Source: Pseudomonadota bacterium (GTDB lineage Bacteria > Pseudomonadota > Alphaproteobacteria > Rhizobiales > Rhizobiaceae). Taken from it: a DNA stretch of 16,616 nt. Positions 6,241-12,214 of this stretch are shown here, piece after piece (within the stretch, counting starts at the first letter, position 1; every line of letters begins with the position of its first letter). Both the position numbers and the translations under genes were made by a program. The stretch covers positions 1 to 16,616 of the forward strand of contig JAEZHO010000074.1 of NCBI GenBank assembly GCA_023416545.1. The letters are read 5' to 3'. The notes beneath the pieces were generated by a model that did no database searches, had not been told where the DNA came from, and saw only the letters and a program-made list of their open reading frames with translations.

Positions 6241-6566
6241 GGCTTCACCTGCGGAGCGTGCGGCAGGGAGACATTTTTCAGGAAGATGCGGTCCTCGCGC
6301 AGGATGAAGCGCTCGCGGCTCGCAAACTCGTGGTTTTCCCGCGCCAGCGTATCCTGCGAAAGGCGCTGCCGATAAGCTTCATAGGCGGCAAGGTTTTCGA
6401 TGTTGTAGACGCCGTAGGCGGTGGTGGCGGATCCCTCGTGGGGCGCGAAATAACCGATGAGGTCGGCGCCGCAGCGCGGAATGGCCTCGCCCCAGGCGCG
6501 CGCGTAGTCGGCAAATGCCTCCCTCCGGAAGGGATCGATCTCGTAGTGGATGAAGCAGGTGATCAT
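6237..6566 (-). CDS. NIPSNAP-family protein
   Basis: This 109-residue protein starts MITCFIHYEIDPFRREAF and contains ARAWGEAIPRCGADLIGYFAPHEGS, the pattern of bacterial NIPSNAP proteins, which share the ferredoxin-like alpha+beta-barrel fold with ABM proteins. The start is placed at the ATG at 6566 rather than the in-frame ATG at 6578, because the bases between them (GGAGAGAGTC) form the Shine-Dalgarno and because family members begin with MITC. It is the first gene of a two-gene minus-strand unit with the ABM gene and is divergent from an ArsR-type regulator, which is the obvious candidate to control it. A GANTC site (GACTC, 6567-6571) lies right at the ribosome site. Biochemical role unknown. 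Confidence 0.75.
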   Translation of the reverse strand: MITCFIHYEIDPFRREAFADYARAWGEAIPRCGADLIGYFAPHEGSATTAYGVYNIENLAAYEAYRQRLSQDTLARENHEFASRERFILREDRIFLKNVSLPHAPQVKP

Positions 6567-6601
6567 GACTCTCTCCATGTGAACGGCCGCAGGATAACGC
6601 C

Positions 6602-6630
6602 TTGTCCGTCGCAGATGCTTCGGTTATGAT
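6602..6630 (+). promoter_or_regulatory. Promoter of the ArsR-type regulator (leaderless transcript)
   Basis: TTGTCC (6602-6607) and TATGAT (6625-6630) are spaced by exactly 17 bases. The -10 box matches TATAAT at five of six positions. The start of transcription, six or seven bases further, falls on the ATG at 6637, and no Shine-Dalgarno precedes that ATG, so a leaderless mRNA is predicted. TTCG-N8-CGAA overlaps the -10 box (6619-6634) and could be an autoregulatory operator. Confidence 0.5.
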
Positions 6631-6636
6631 CGAACT

Positions 6637-7320
6637 ATGACAGAAGGTCCCGACATCGCCCGCATCGGCGCCCTTATCGGCGACCCGGCCCGCGCCAACA
6701 TGCTGACGGCGCTGATGGGCGGGCAGGCGCTGACGGCAACCGAACTGGCCCAGGCCGCCAGCGTGACGCTGCAGACGGCAAGCTCTCACCTGTCCAAACT
6801 GGAAGACGGCGGGCTGGTGCGCCAGCGCAAGCAGGGACGGCATCGCTATTTCGCGCTGGCGGACGCCGCGACCGGTACGCTGCTGGAGGCCGTCATGGGC
6901 TTTGCGGCGAGCCGCGGTCACCTGCGCCACCGGCCGGGCCCGAAGGATCCGGCGCTCCGGAAGGCACGGGTCTGCTACGACCACCTCGCCGGCGACTATG
7001 GCGTTCGCATGCTCGACAGCCTCATTCGGCGCGGCACGATCGCCAGCCAGGAAGGCGAACTCACGGTCACCGAGCAGGGCCGCGCCGACCTCGGCAGGAT
7101 CGGCATCGACCTGGAGCCTTTGGCCTCGTCGAGGCGGCCGATCTGCAAGTCCTGCCTCGACTGGAGCGAACGCCGCTCCCATCTTGCCGGCACGCTCGGC
7201 AAGGCGCTTCTTACCCGTTTCCTGGAAGAGGGCTGGGCCAAGCGGAGCGAGGACAGCCGTGCGGTGGAGTTCACCAGGGCGGGAGAAAGCCGGTTTCTCG
7301 CCCTCTTTCCATCGGAATAG
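6637..7320 (+). CDS. ArsR-family winged-helix transcriptional regulator
   Basis: The 227-residue product has an ArsR-type winged helix in residues 8-90: ARIGALIGDPARANMLTAL, the recognition helix LQTASSHLSKLEDGGLV, and the wing RQRKQGRHRYFAL. The C-terminal 130 residues are longer than in classical ArsR/SmtB sensors (about 100-120 residues total) and contain two related conserved stretches, CYDHLAG (113-119) and C170-K-S-C173-LDWSERRSHLAG. The usual metal-binding Cys box in the DNA-recognition helix is absent, but C113, C170 and C173 could bind metal or respond to redox. It is divergent from the NIPSNAP/ABM pair with about 70 bases between, so it probably represses them and perhaps itself. 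The ATG start coincides with the predicted transcription start. The DNA-binding role is firm; the signal is unknown. Confidence 0.85.
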   Translation: MTEGPDIARIGALIGDPARANMLTALMGGQALTATELAQAASVTLQTASSHLSKLEDGGLVRQRKQGRHRYFALADAATGTLLEAVMGFAASRGHLRHRPGPKDPALRKARVCYDHLAGDYGVRMLDSLIRRGTIASQEGELTVTEQGRADLGRIGIDLEPLASSRRPICKSCLDWSERRSHLAGTLGKALLTRFLEEGWAKRSEDSRAVEFTRAGESRFLALFPSE

Positions 7321-7395
7321 ACAATCCCCACATTGTGGCGGGCGCCGCTCTGATGTAGAGCGCCCTCGTCTTCCCCAGCCCAAGAGATTTGCATC

Positions 7396-8085
7396 ATGAG
7401 CGGTTTCGACCTCATCATCTTCGATTGCGACGGCGTGCTCGTCGATTCAGAAATCATCGCGGCACAGGTCGAGTCCAAGCTTCTGACGGAAGCCGGATAC
7501 CCGATCAGCGTCGAGGAGATGGGCGAGCGGTTCGCCGGCATGACCTGGCGCAACATCCTCCTGCAGGTCGAGAAGGAAGTCGACATCCCGCTTTCCGCCT
7601 CGCTGATCGACAAGTCGGAGAAGCTTCTCGACGCCCGGCTCGCCCGCGACGTGAAGATCATCGACGGCGTCAGGCTCGCGCTCTCGAAGATGACGCAGCA
7701 GCGCTGCATCTGCTCGAACTCCAGCGCCCACCGCCTGGACATGATGCTGGAGAAGGTCGGCCTGAAGCCGTACTTCGCCCCCCACATCTTTTCCGCAAAG
7801 GATCTCGGGCCCGACCGGGTGAAGCCGAAGCCGGACATTTTCCTGCATGCGGCAGAGGCCTTCGGCGTGAAGCCGTCAAACGTGCTGGTGATCGAGGATT
7901 CGGTTCACGGCATCCACGGCGCCCGCGCGGCGGGAATGCGCGTCGTCGGGTTTACCGGCGCTTCCCATACCTATCCGAGCCATGCAGACCGGCTGACGGA
8001 CGCCGGCGCGGAAACGGTGATTTCCCGCATGGCCGACCTGCCGGCGGTGACGGCGGCGCTGACCGAGTGGGCCGGCGCCGTCTGA
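7396..8085 (+). CDS. HAD subfamily IA phosphatase (beta-phosphoglucomutase/CbbY-like)
   Basis: This 229-residue cytoplasmic enzyme has all HAD motifs. Motif I is FDCDGVLVDSE with nucleophile D10 and acid D12, motif II is S107 in ICSNSS, motif III is K143 in KPKPD, and motif IV is E167-D168 in VIEDSVHGI. The four-helix cap between residues 17 and 90 places it with beta-phosphoglucomutase, CbbY/Gph and YieH-type phosphatases. The two-Asp motif I sets it apart from the other HAD gene at 3871. The ATG has an AAGAGA upstream. In the 75-base gap after the ArsR gene there is a weak promoter-like pair (TTGTGG 7333-7338, TAGAGC 7356-7361, 17 bases apart). The 3' end is convergent with the lipoprotein gene with only three bases between. 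The substrate, likely a sugar phosphate, cannot be named. Confidence 0.85.
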   Translation: MSGFDLIIFDCDGVLVDSEIIAAQVESKLLTEAGYPISVEEMGERFAGMTWRNILLQVEKEVDIPLSASLIDKSEKLLDARLARDVKIIDGVRLALSKMTQQRCICSNSSAHRLDMMLEKVGLKPYFAPHIFSAKDLGPDRVKPKPDIFLHAAEAFGVKPSNVLVIEDSVHGIHGARAAGMRVVGFTGASHTYPSHADRLTDAGAETVISRMADLPAVTAALTEWAGAV

Positions 8086-8088
8086 GGC

Positions 8089-8631
8089 CTAGCGCCTGGA
8101 GCCGCCGTCGAAGCCGAGGCGGACGCGGGTGAAGCGGGAAGCGCCGCCCTGTGCGTTCGGGATCTGGACGTCGGGCTTGCTGAACACGAACTGCGTGCCG
8201 GTGGTCGGCAGTTCGACCGGGAAGCTGACCGTCTGCGAGTAGATGACGTTGTCGCCATCGAGCACTTCCACGAGGACGGGCAGATTGATCTGGCCGGCGG
8301 TGACGGCGGGCCCCGCGACGACGCGGCCCTGCGCGACGACGTTGATCGTCAGCGTGGTCTCGTTCGCGGTGCAGGCGCGGGTCGCATCGGCAAGCGATGC
8401 CTGGTAGATCAGTTTCTCCGGATTATCCTGTCCGCCACGGGCATAGGCGCGGTGGATGGCCGTCTCCTCGCGCATGACGACAGGCGGGCAGAAGGCCTGG
8501 ATCACCGGCGTGGCCTCGGCCTGTGCGGCGGGCGCGGCTCCCGTCAGGCCGGAGGTCGGAGAGGATGAATTGCATCCGGCAAGCACGGCCAGAAGAGAAA
8601 CCGACATAAGACTGCGTGCTGTTCTACCCAT
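8089..8631 (-). CDS. Putative lipoprotein of unknown function
   Basis: I do not recognise a functional family. From the ATG at 8631 the product is 180 residues with a short basic start (MGRTAR), a hydrophobic stretch and a lipobox LAGC, so C20 should be lipidated after signal peptidase II cleavage. Residues 21-45 are a Ser/Ala/Pro linker, then a domain of about 130 residues with two cysteines (C48, C87) that could pair, and a strand-rich C-terminal half (TLTINVVAQGRVVAGP, VLVEVLDGDNVIYSQTV) suggesting a beta-sandwich. Frames upstream offer GTG 8634, TTG 8643 and TTG 8670; AGAGGA lies about 11 bases before the ATG and 8-9 before the GTG, so the exact start is uncertain. It is divergent from thrC and convergent with the HAD gene. 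Confidence 0.75.
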   Translation of the reverse strand: MGRTARSLMSVSLLAVLAGCNSSSPTSGLTGAAPAAQAEATPVIQAFCPPVVMREETAIHRAYARGGQDNPEKLIYQASLADATRACTANETTLTINVVAQGRVVAGPAVTAGQINLPVLVEVLDGDNVIYSQTVSFPVELPTTGTQFVFSKPDVQIPNAQGGASRFTRVRLGFDGGSRR

Positions 8632-8699
8632 CACCGTACTCAATCCTCTCGATACAATTCCGGCCAGCAAAGACGCTCCGAAAGATGCTGTCTTCCGGC

Positions 8700-8728
8700 C
8701 TTTCGCAGCCCATTTTCCTGGTCTATAT
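8700..8728 (+). promoter_or_regulatory. Possible promoter of thrC
   Basis: CTATAT (8723-8728) is an exact match to the rhizobial -10 consensus; 17 bases upstream stands CTTTCG (8700-8705), matching CTTGAC at only three positions. Transcription would begin near 8735 and give a leader of about 25-30 bases. Confidence 0.3.
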
Positions 8729-8766
8729 CAGCGGCGCGAACAAAAATCGATTGGGGATTGAAGGTA

Positions 8767-10164
8767 GTGGAATACATTTCTACCCGCGGAGAGGCGCCGA
8801 TTCTCGGCTTCCGTGATGCGCTTCTCGCAGGTCTTGCGCGCGATGGCGGCCTGTATGTGCCACGTGAATGGCCTGTTCTGACCAAGCGGGAGATCCGCGC
8901 CCTGCGCGGCAAGTCTTACCAGCAGGTGGCATTCGAGATCCTTCGCCGCTTCGTTGGCGACGAGATCCCGGCCGAGAAGCTGCAATCGATGATCGACGAA
9001 GCCTATGCCACGTTCCGGCACCCGGCCGTCGCGCCGCTGGTTCAGACGGGCCCGAACGATTTCGTGCTGGAACTCTTCCACGGCACGACGCTGGCGTTCA
9101 AGGACGTCGCCATGCAGCTTCTGGCCCGCCTGATGGACTACGTGCTTGCCGAACGCGGCGAGCGGGCGACGATCGTCGGCGCCACGTCCGGCGACACCGG
9201 CGGCGCCGCAATCGATGCGTTTGCCGGACGCGACCGGACCGACATCTTCATCCTCTTCCCGCGCGGAAAGGTGTCTCCCGTGCAGCAGCGGCAGATGACC
9301 AGTTCGCCGGCCGCCAACGTGCATGCCCTGGCGATCGAGGGCAATTTCGACGACTGCCAGACGCTGGTGAAGGAGATGTTCAACGACGCGCCGTTCCGCG
9401 ACCGCGTGAAGCTTTCGGGCGTCAATTCGATCAACTGGGCGCGGATCATGGCGCAGGTGGTCTACTACTTCACCTCGGCGCTCTCCCTCGGCGCGCCCGA
9501 CCGGAAGATCTCCTTCACGGTGCCGACCGGGAATTTCGGCGACATCTTCGCCGCCTATGTCGCCAAGCGCATGGGCCTGCCCATCGAGCGGCTGGTGATC
9601 GCGACGAACGACAACGACATCCTGGCGCGTACGCTGAAGACCGGTCGCTACGAAATGCGGGCGGTCAAGGCGACCACCTCGCCTTCGATGGACATCCAGA
9701 TCTCCTCGAACTTCGAGCGGCTGCTGTTCGAGGCGCACGGGCGCGACCCGTCGGCCGTGCGCACGGCGATGGCCGGCCTCAAGCAGTCCGGATCGTTCGA
9801 GATCGAGGCGCAGGCCCTCAAGGCGATCCGCCGCGAATTCCGCGCCGGGCGGGCGACGGAGAAGCAGGTGGCCGAGACGATCCGCGAGACGCTGGCCGAT
9901 ACCGGATACCTCCTCGACCCCCATACGGCGACGGCCGTGTTCGTGGCCCGGAAGAATGCGAAACCGACAAGCCCGATGGTGACGCTTGCCACCGCGCATC
10001 CCGCCAAGTTCCCGGCGGCGGTAAAATCCGCTTGCGGAATTGACCCGGCGCTCCCATCATGGCTCGCCGATCTGATGACCAGGAAGGAACGCTTCGACAT
10101 CCTTCCCGCCGAGATCAGGCACGTCGAGAAGTTCATCGGCGACCATGCCCGTGCAGGTAAATGA
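8767..10164 (+). CDS. thrC: Threonine synthase
   Basis: ThrC converts O-phospho-L-homoserine to L-threonine with pyridoxal phosphate, the last step of threonine synthesis. The product has about 465 residues, as in other long (fungal/proteobacterial type) threonine synthases. The start EYISTRGEAPILGFRDALLAG is the family N-terminus. FHGTTLAFKDVAMQL carries the PLP-binding lysine (K112), and GATSGDTGGAA holds the cofactor phosphate. I place the start at GTG 8767 because EYISTRG then aligns with the usual M-K-Y-[IV]-S-T-R beginning. TTG at 8758, in frame, is an alternative adding three residues; neither has a well-spaced Shine-Dalgarno. The M16 protease gene follows within 30 bases, probably in one transcript. 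Confidence 0.95.
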   Translation: MEYISTRGEAPILGFRDALLAGLARDGGLYVPREWPVLTKREIRALRGKSYQQVAFEILRRFVGDEIPAEKLQSMIDEAYATFRHPAVAPLVQTGPNDFVLELFHGTTLAFKDVAMQLLARLMDYVLAERGERATIVGATSGDTGGAAIDAFAGRDRTDIFILFPRGKVSPVQQRQMTSSPAANVHALAIEGNFDDCQTLVKEMFNDAPFRDRVKLSGVNSINWARIMAQVVYYFTSALSLGAPDRKISFTVPTGNFGDIFAAYVAKRMGLPIERLVIATNDNDILARTLKTGRYEMRAVKATTSPSMDIQISSNFERLLFEAHGRDPSAVRTAMAGLKQSGSFEIEAQALKAIRREFRAGRATEKQVAETIRETLADTGYLLDPHTATAVFVARKNAKPTSPMVTLATAHPAKFPAAVKSACGIDPALPSWLADLMTRKERFDILPAEIRHVEKFIGDHARAGK

Positions 10165-10191
10165 ATGGCGCCGGCGCCAGAAAGACAAGCG

Positions 10192-11490
10192 ATGAATGTA
10201 CAGGTAACCCGGCTTGCGTCCGGGTTGACGGTTGTGACCGAGGCAATGCCCCATCTGGAGAGCGTCGCCCTCGGGGTATGGATCAAGTCCGGCTCCCGTA
10301 ACGAAACGGAAGACGAACACGGGATTGCCCATCTGCTCGAGCACATGGCCTTCAAGGGCACGGCAAGGCGCAGCGCCCGCGACATTGCCGAGGAAATCGA
10401 GAATGTCGGCGGCGAACTGAACGCGGCGACCTCGACCGAGACGACCTCCTACTATGCCCGCGTCCTCAAGGACCACGTGCCGCTCGCGGTCGATCTTCTG
10501 GCCGACATCCTGACGGAGTCGATGTTCGACGAGGAAGAACTGCGGCGCGAAAAGCACGTCATCCTGCAGGAAATCGGCGCCGCCAACGACACGCCCGACG
10601 ATGTCGTCTTCGACAAGTTCTCCGAGATCGCCTATCGCGGCCAGACGATCGGCCGTCCTATCCTCGGCACGCCGGAGACGGTGAAGAGCTTCAAGCCGGC
10701 ACAGATCCGCAACTACCTGGCGCGCAACTACACGACCGACCGGATGTATGTCGTGGCGGCCGGCGCCGTCGACCACGACCAGTTCTGCAAGGAGGTCGAG
10801 GCACGGTTCGCGAACCTGCCGCAGACGCCGAGCGCCCCGCCTGTCCTGGAGGCAGCGCGCTATACGGGCGGAGATGTGCGGGAAGTGCGCGACCTCATGG
10901 ACGCGCAGCTTCTGATCGGCTTCGAGGGCAAGGCCTACCACATGCGGGACTTCTACTGCTCGCAGATCCTCGCCAACATCCTGGGCGGCGGCATGTCGTC
11001 CCGCCTCTTCCAGGAAGTGCGCGAGCACCGCGGGCTCTGCTATTCGGTCTACGCCTTCCACTGGGGCTTTTCCGACACCGGCATCTTCGGCATCCACGCC
11101 GCGACGGGCGGCGACGACATCCCGCAGCTGCTGCCGGTCATCATCGACGAACTGCGCAAGGCATCGGAGACGATCCACGAGCAGGAGATCGACCGGGCCC
11201 GGGCTCAGATCCGGGCGCAGCTGCTGATGGGACAGGAGAGCCCGGCCGCGCGCGCCGGCCAGATCGCCCGGCAGATGATCCTCTACGGTCGCCCGATTCC
11301 CAACAACGAGATGATGGAGCGCCTCGAGGGGATCACGACACAACGACTGACGGACCTTTCCGGAAGACTGTTCTTCGATACGATGCCGACGCTTTCCGCC
11401 GTCGGGCCGATCGAGAAGCTTGCCTCGATGGAGGAGATTTCCGCGAGCCTTGCTCCCGCCGGCAGGACGGGCGAGCGGGCCGCCGGCTGA
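10192..11490 (+). CDS. M16-family zinc metallopeptidase (processing-peptidase-like)
   Basis: This 432-residue protein is a pitrilysin/M16B protease related to the beta subunit of the mitochondrial processing peptidase and to PqqL/YmxG. The inverted zinc motif H47-L-L-E50-H51 is present, with the third ligand at E127 (75 residues after H51), so the catalytic site is intact. The C-terminal half has the typical ILGGGMSSRLFQEVRE and RGLCYSVYAF stretches. No signal peptide is seen, so it should act in the cytoplasm. The ATG at 10192 gives the family start MNVQVTRLASGLTVVTE; an in-frame ATG at 10165, directly after the thrC stop, would add nine residues and has a slightly better upstream AGG. Physical linkage to thrC is common in rhizobia, with no evident metabolic link. 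Confidence 0.92.
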   Translation: MNVQVTRLASGLTVVTEAMPHLESVALGVWIKSGSRNETEDEHGIAHLLEHMAFKGTARRSARDIAEEIENVGGELNAATSTETTSYYARVLKDHVPLAVDLLADILTESMFDEEELRREKHVILQEIGAANDTPDDVVFDKFSEIAYRGQTIGRPILGTPETVKSFKPAQIRNYLARNYTTDRMYVVAAGAVDHDQFCKEVEARFANLPQTPSAPPVLEAARYTGGDVREVRDLMDAQLLIGFEGKAYHMRDFYCSQILANILGGGMSSRLFQEVREHRGLCYSVYAFHWGFSDTGIFGIHAATGGDDIPQLLPVIIDELRKASETIHEQEIDRARAQIRAQLLMGQESPAARAGQIARQMILYGRPIPNNEMMERLEGITTQRLTDLSGRLFFDTMPTLSAVGPIEKLASMEEISASLAPAGRTGERAAG

Positions 11491-11502
11491 CGCCGCTACC
11501 GG

Positions 11503-11551
11503 ACGGGCGCTCGCCCGTTCGGCCTCGAACCAGCGCCGCCGAGGTCTCGGC
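11503..11551. repeat. Two perfect palindromes between the M16 and GNAT genes
   Basis: ACGGGCGCTCGCCCGT (11503-11518; 7-base arms, 2-base centre) and GCCGAGGTCTCGGC (11538-11551; 6-base arms) both lie in the 112-base gap. Neither is followed by a T-run on the plus strand, so neither looks like an intrinsic terminator. They could be RNA structures or protein-binding sites. Confidence 0.5.
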
Positions 11552-11602
11552 AGCGTCCATCACAGACAGCGCGCTCGTCGCCGAGGACGATCTGGAGTGG
11601 AC

Positions 11603-12214
11603 ATGACGGGATCGATCTTCCGGTTTTTGTCGCGGCAGCCGCAGGGTCCCCATCTCTATGGGGAAAGCCACCTGCTTCGCCTTCCCCAGTACGGCGACTA
11701 CCCGCAATGGTCCGGGCTGCGGTCCGAAAGCCGGGCCTTTCTACAGCCCTGGGAGCCGTCCTGGCGCGAGGAGGAACTCTCCGAGACTTCCTTTCGCGCG
11801 CGGGTGCGGCGGAGCGCGGAGGAATTTCGCGCGGGCTATGCGGTTCCGCTCCTGCTCTTCAGCCGGCCCGAAGCGATCCTGCTCGGGGGGCTCACCATCG
11901 GCTATATCCGTCGCGGCGCGGCCCAGAGCTGCATGATCGGCTACTGGATGGGGGAGCGGCACGCGGGCCATGGCCACATGCTCACCGCCCTTAAAATCGC
12001 CATCCCCTACATCTACGGGCAACTGCAGTTGCACCGGATTGAAGCAGCCTGTATTCCGGAAAACTGGAAGAGTGTCCGGTTGTTGGACAAAGCCGGCTTC
12101 GAGCGAGAAGGTCTTTTGCGAAAATATCTCAAGATCAACGGGGAATGGCGCGACCACGTGATGTTCTCCCGTCTTCCGGAAGATGGTGAATTCGGGAAGA
12201 TGACGCGGCCATGA
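11603..12214 (+). CDS. GNAT acetyltransferase, RimJ-like
   Basis: The 203-residue product is a GCN5-related N-acetyltransferase of the RimJ/RimL (Acetyltransf_3) type, which acetylates the N-terminal amine of ribosomal proteins or other acceptors using acetyl-CoA. The N-terminal LLRLPQYGDYPQW is typical. The acetyl-CoA motif is R119-H-A-G122-H-G124 after the GYWMGE strand, and IPENWKSVRLLDKAGFEREG (151-170) is the conserved motif B. The frame stays open upstream to 11420, but ATG 11603 has a good GGAG seven bases before it and matches homologous N-termini (FRFLSRQP). The stop overlaps the ATG of the GGDEF-EAL gene by four bases (ATGA). The true substrate is not evident. Confidence 0.88.
   Translation: MTGSIFRFLSRQPQGPHLYGESHLLRLPQYGDYPQWSGLRSESRAFLQPWEPSWREEELSETSFRARVRRSAEEFRAGYAVPLLLFSRPEAILLGGLTIGYIRRGAAQSCMIGYWMGERHAGHGHMLTALKIAIPYIYGQLQLHRIEAACIPENWKSVRLLDKAGFEREGLLRKYLKINGEWRDHVMFSRLPEDGEFGKMTRP

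Noticed and set aside
4495..6375. Long plus-strand open frame (over 600 codons) across ccrM and the ABM gene
   Set aside because: Antisense to two clear protein families; its translation is low-complexity and resembles no family. It is a by-product of high GC content.
7328..7357. Palindrome CCACA-T-TGTGG and an imperfect GC hairpin after the ArsR gene as a terminator
   Set aside because: The stem is short or bulged and no T-run follows on the plus strand, so termination cannot be claimed.
8728..9999. Minus-strand open frame opposite thrC
   Set aside because: Covers the thrC coding region, whose PLP lysine and family start are unmistakable; the antisense product is Arg/Gly/His-rich without motifs.
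10057..11343. Minus-strand open frame opposite the M16 peptidase
   Set aside because: Antisense to the intact HLLEH peptidase gene; no supporting ribosome site or family resemblance.
11420..11602. Upstream in-frame extension of the GNAT gene
   Set aside because: The extension overlaps the end of the M16 gene and is Arg-rich; ATG 11603 has a good Shine-Dalgarno and the family start.
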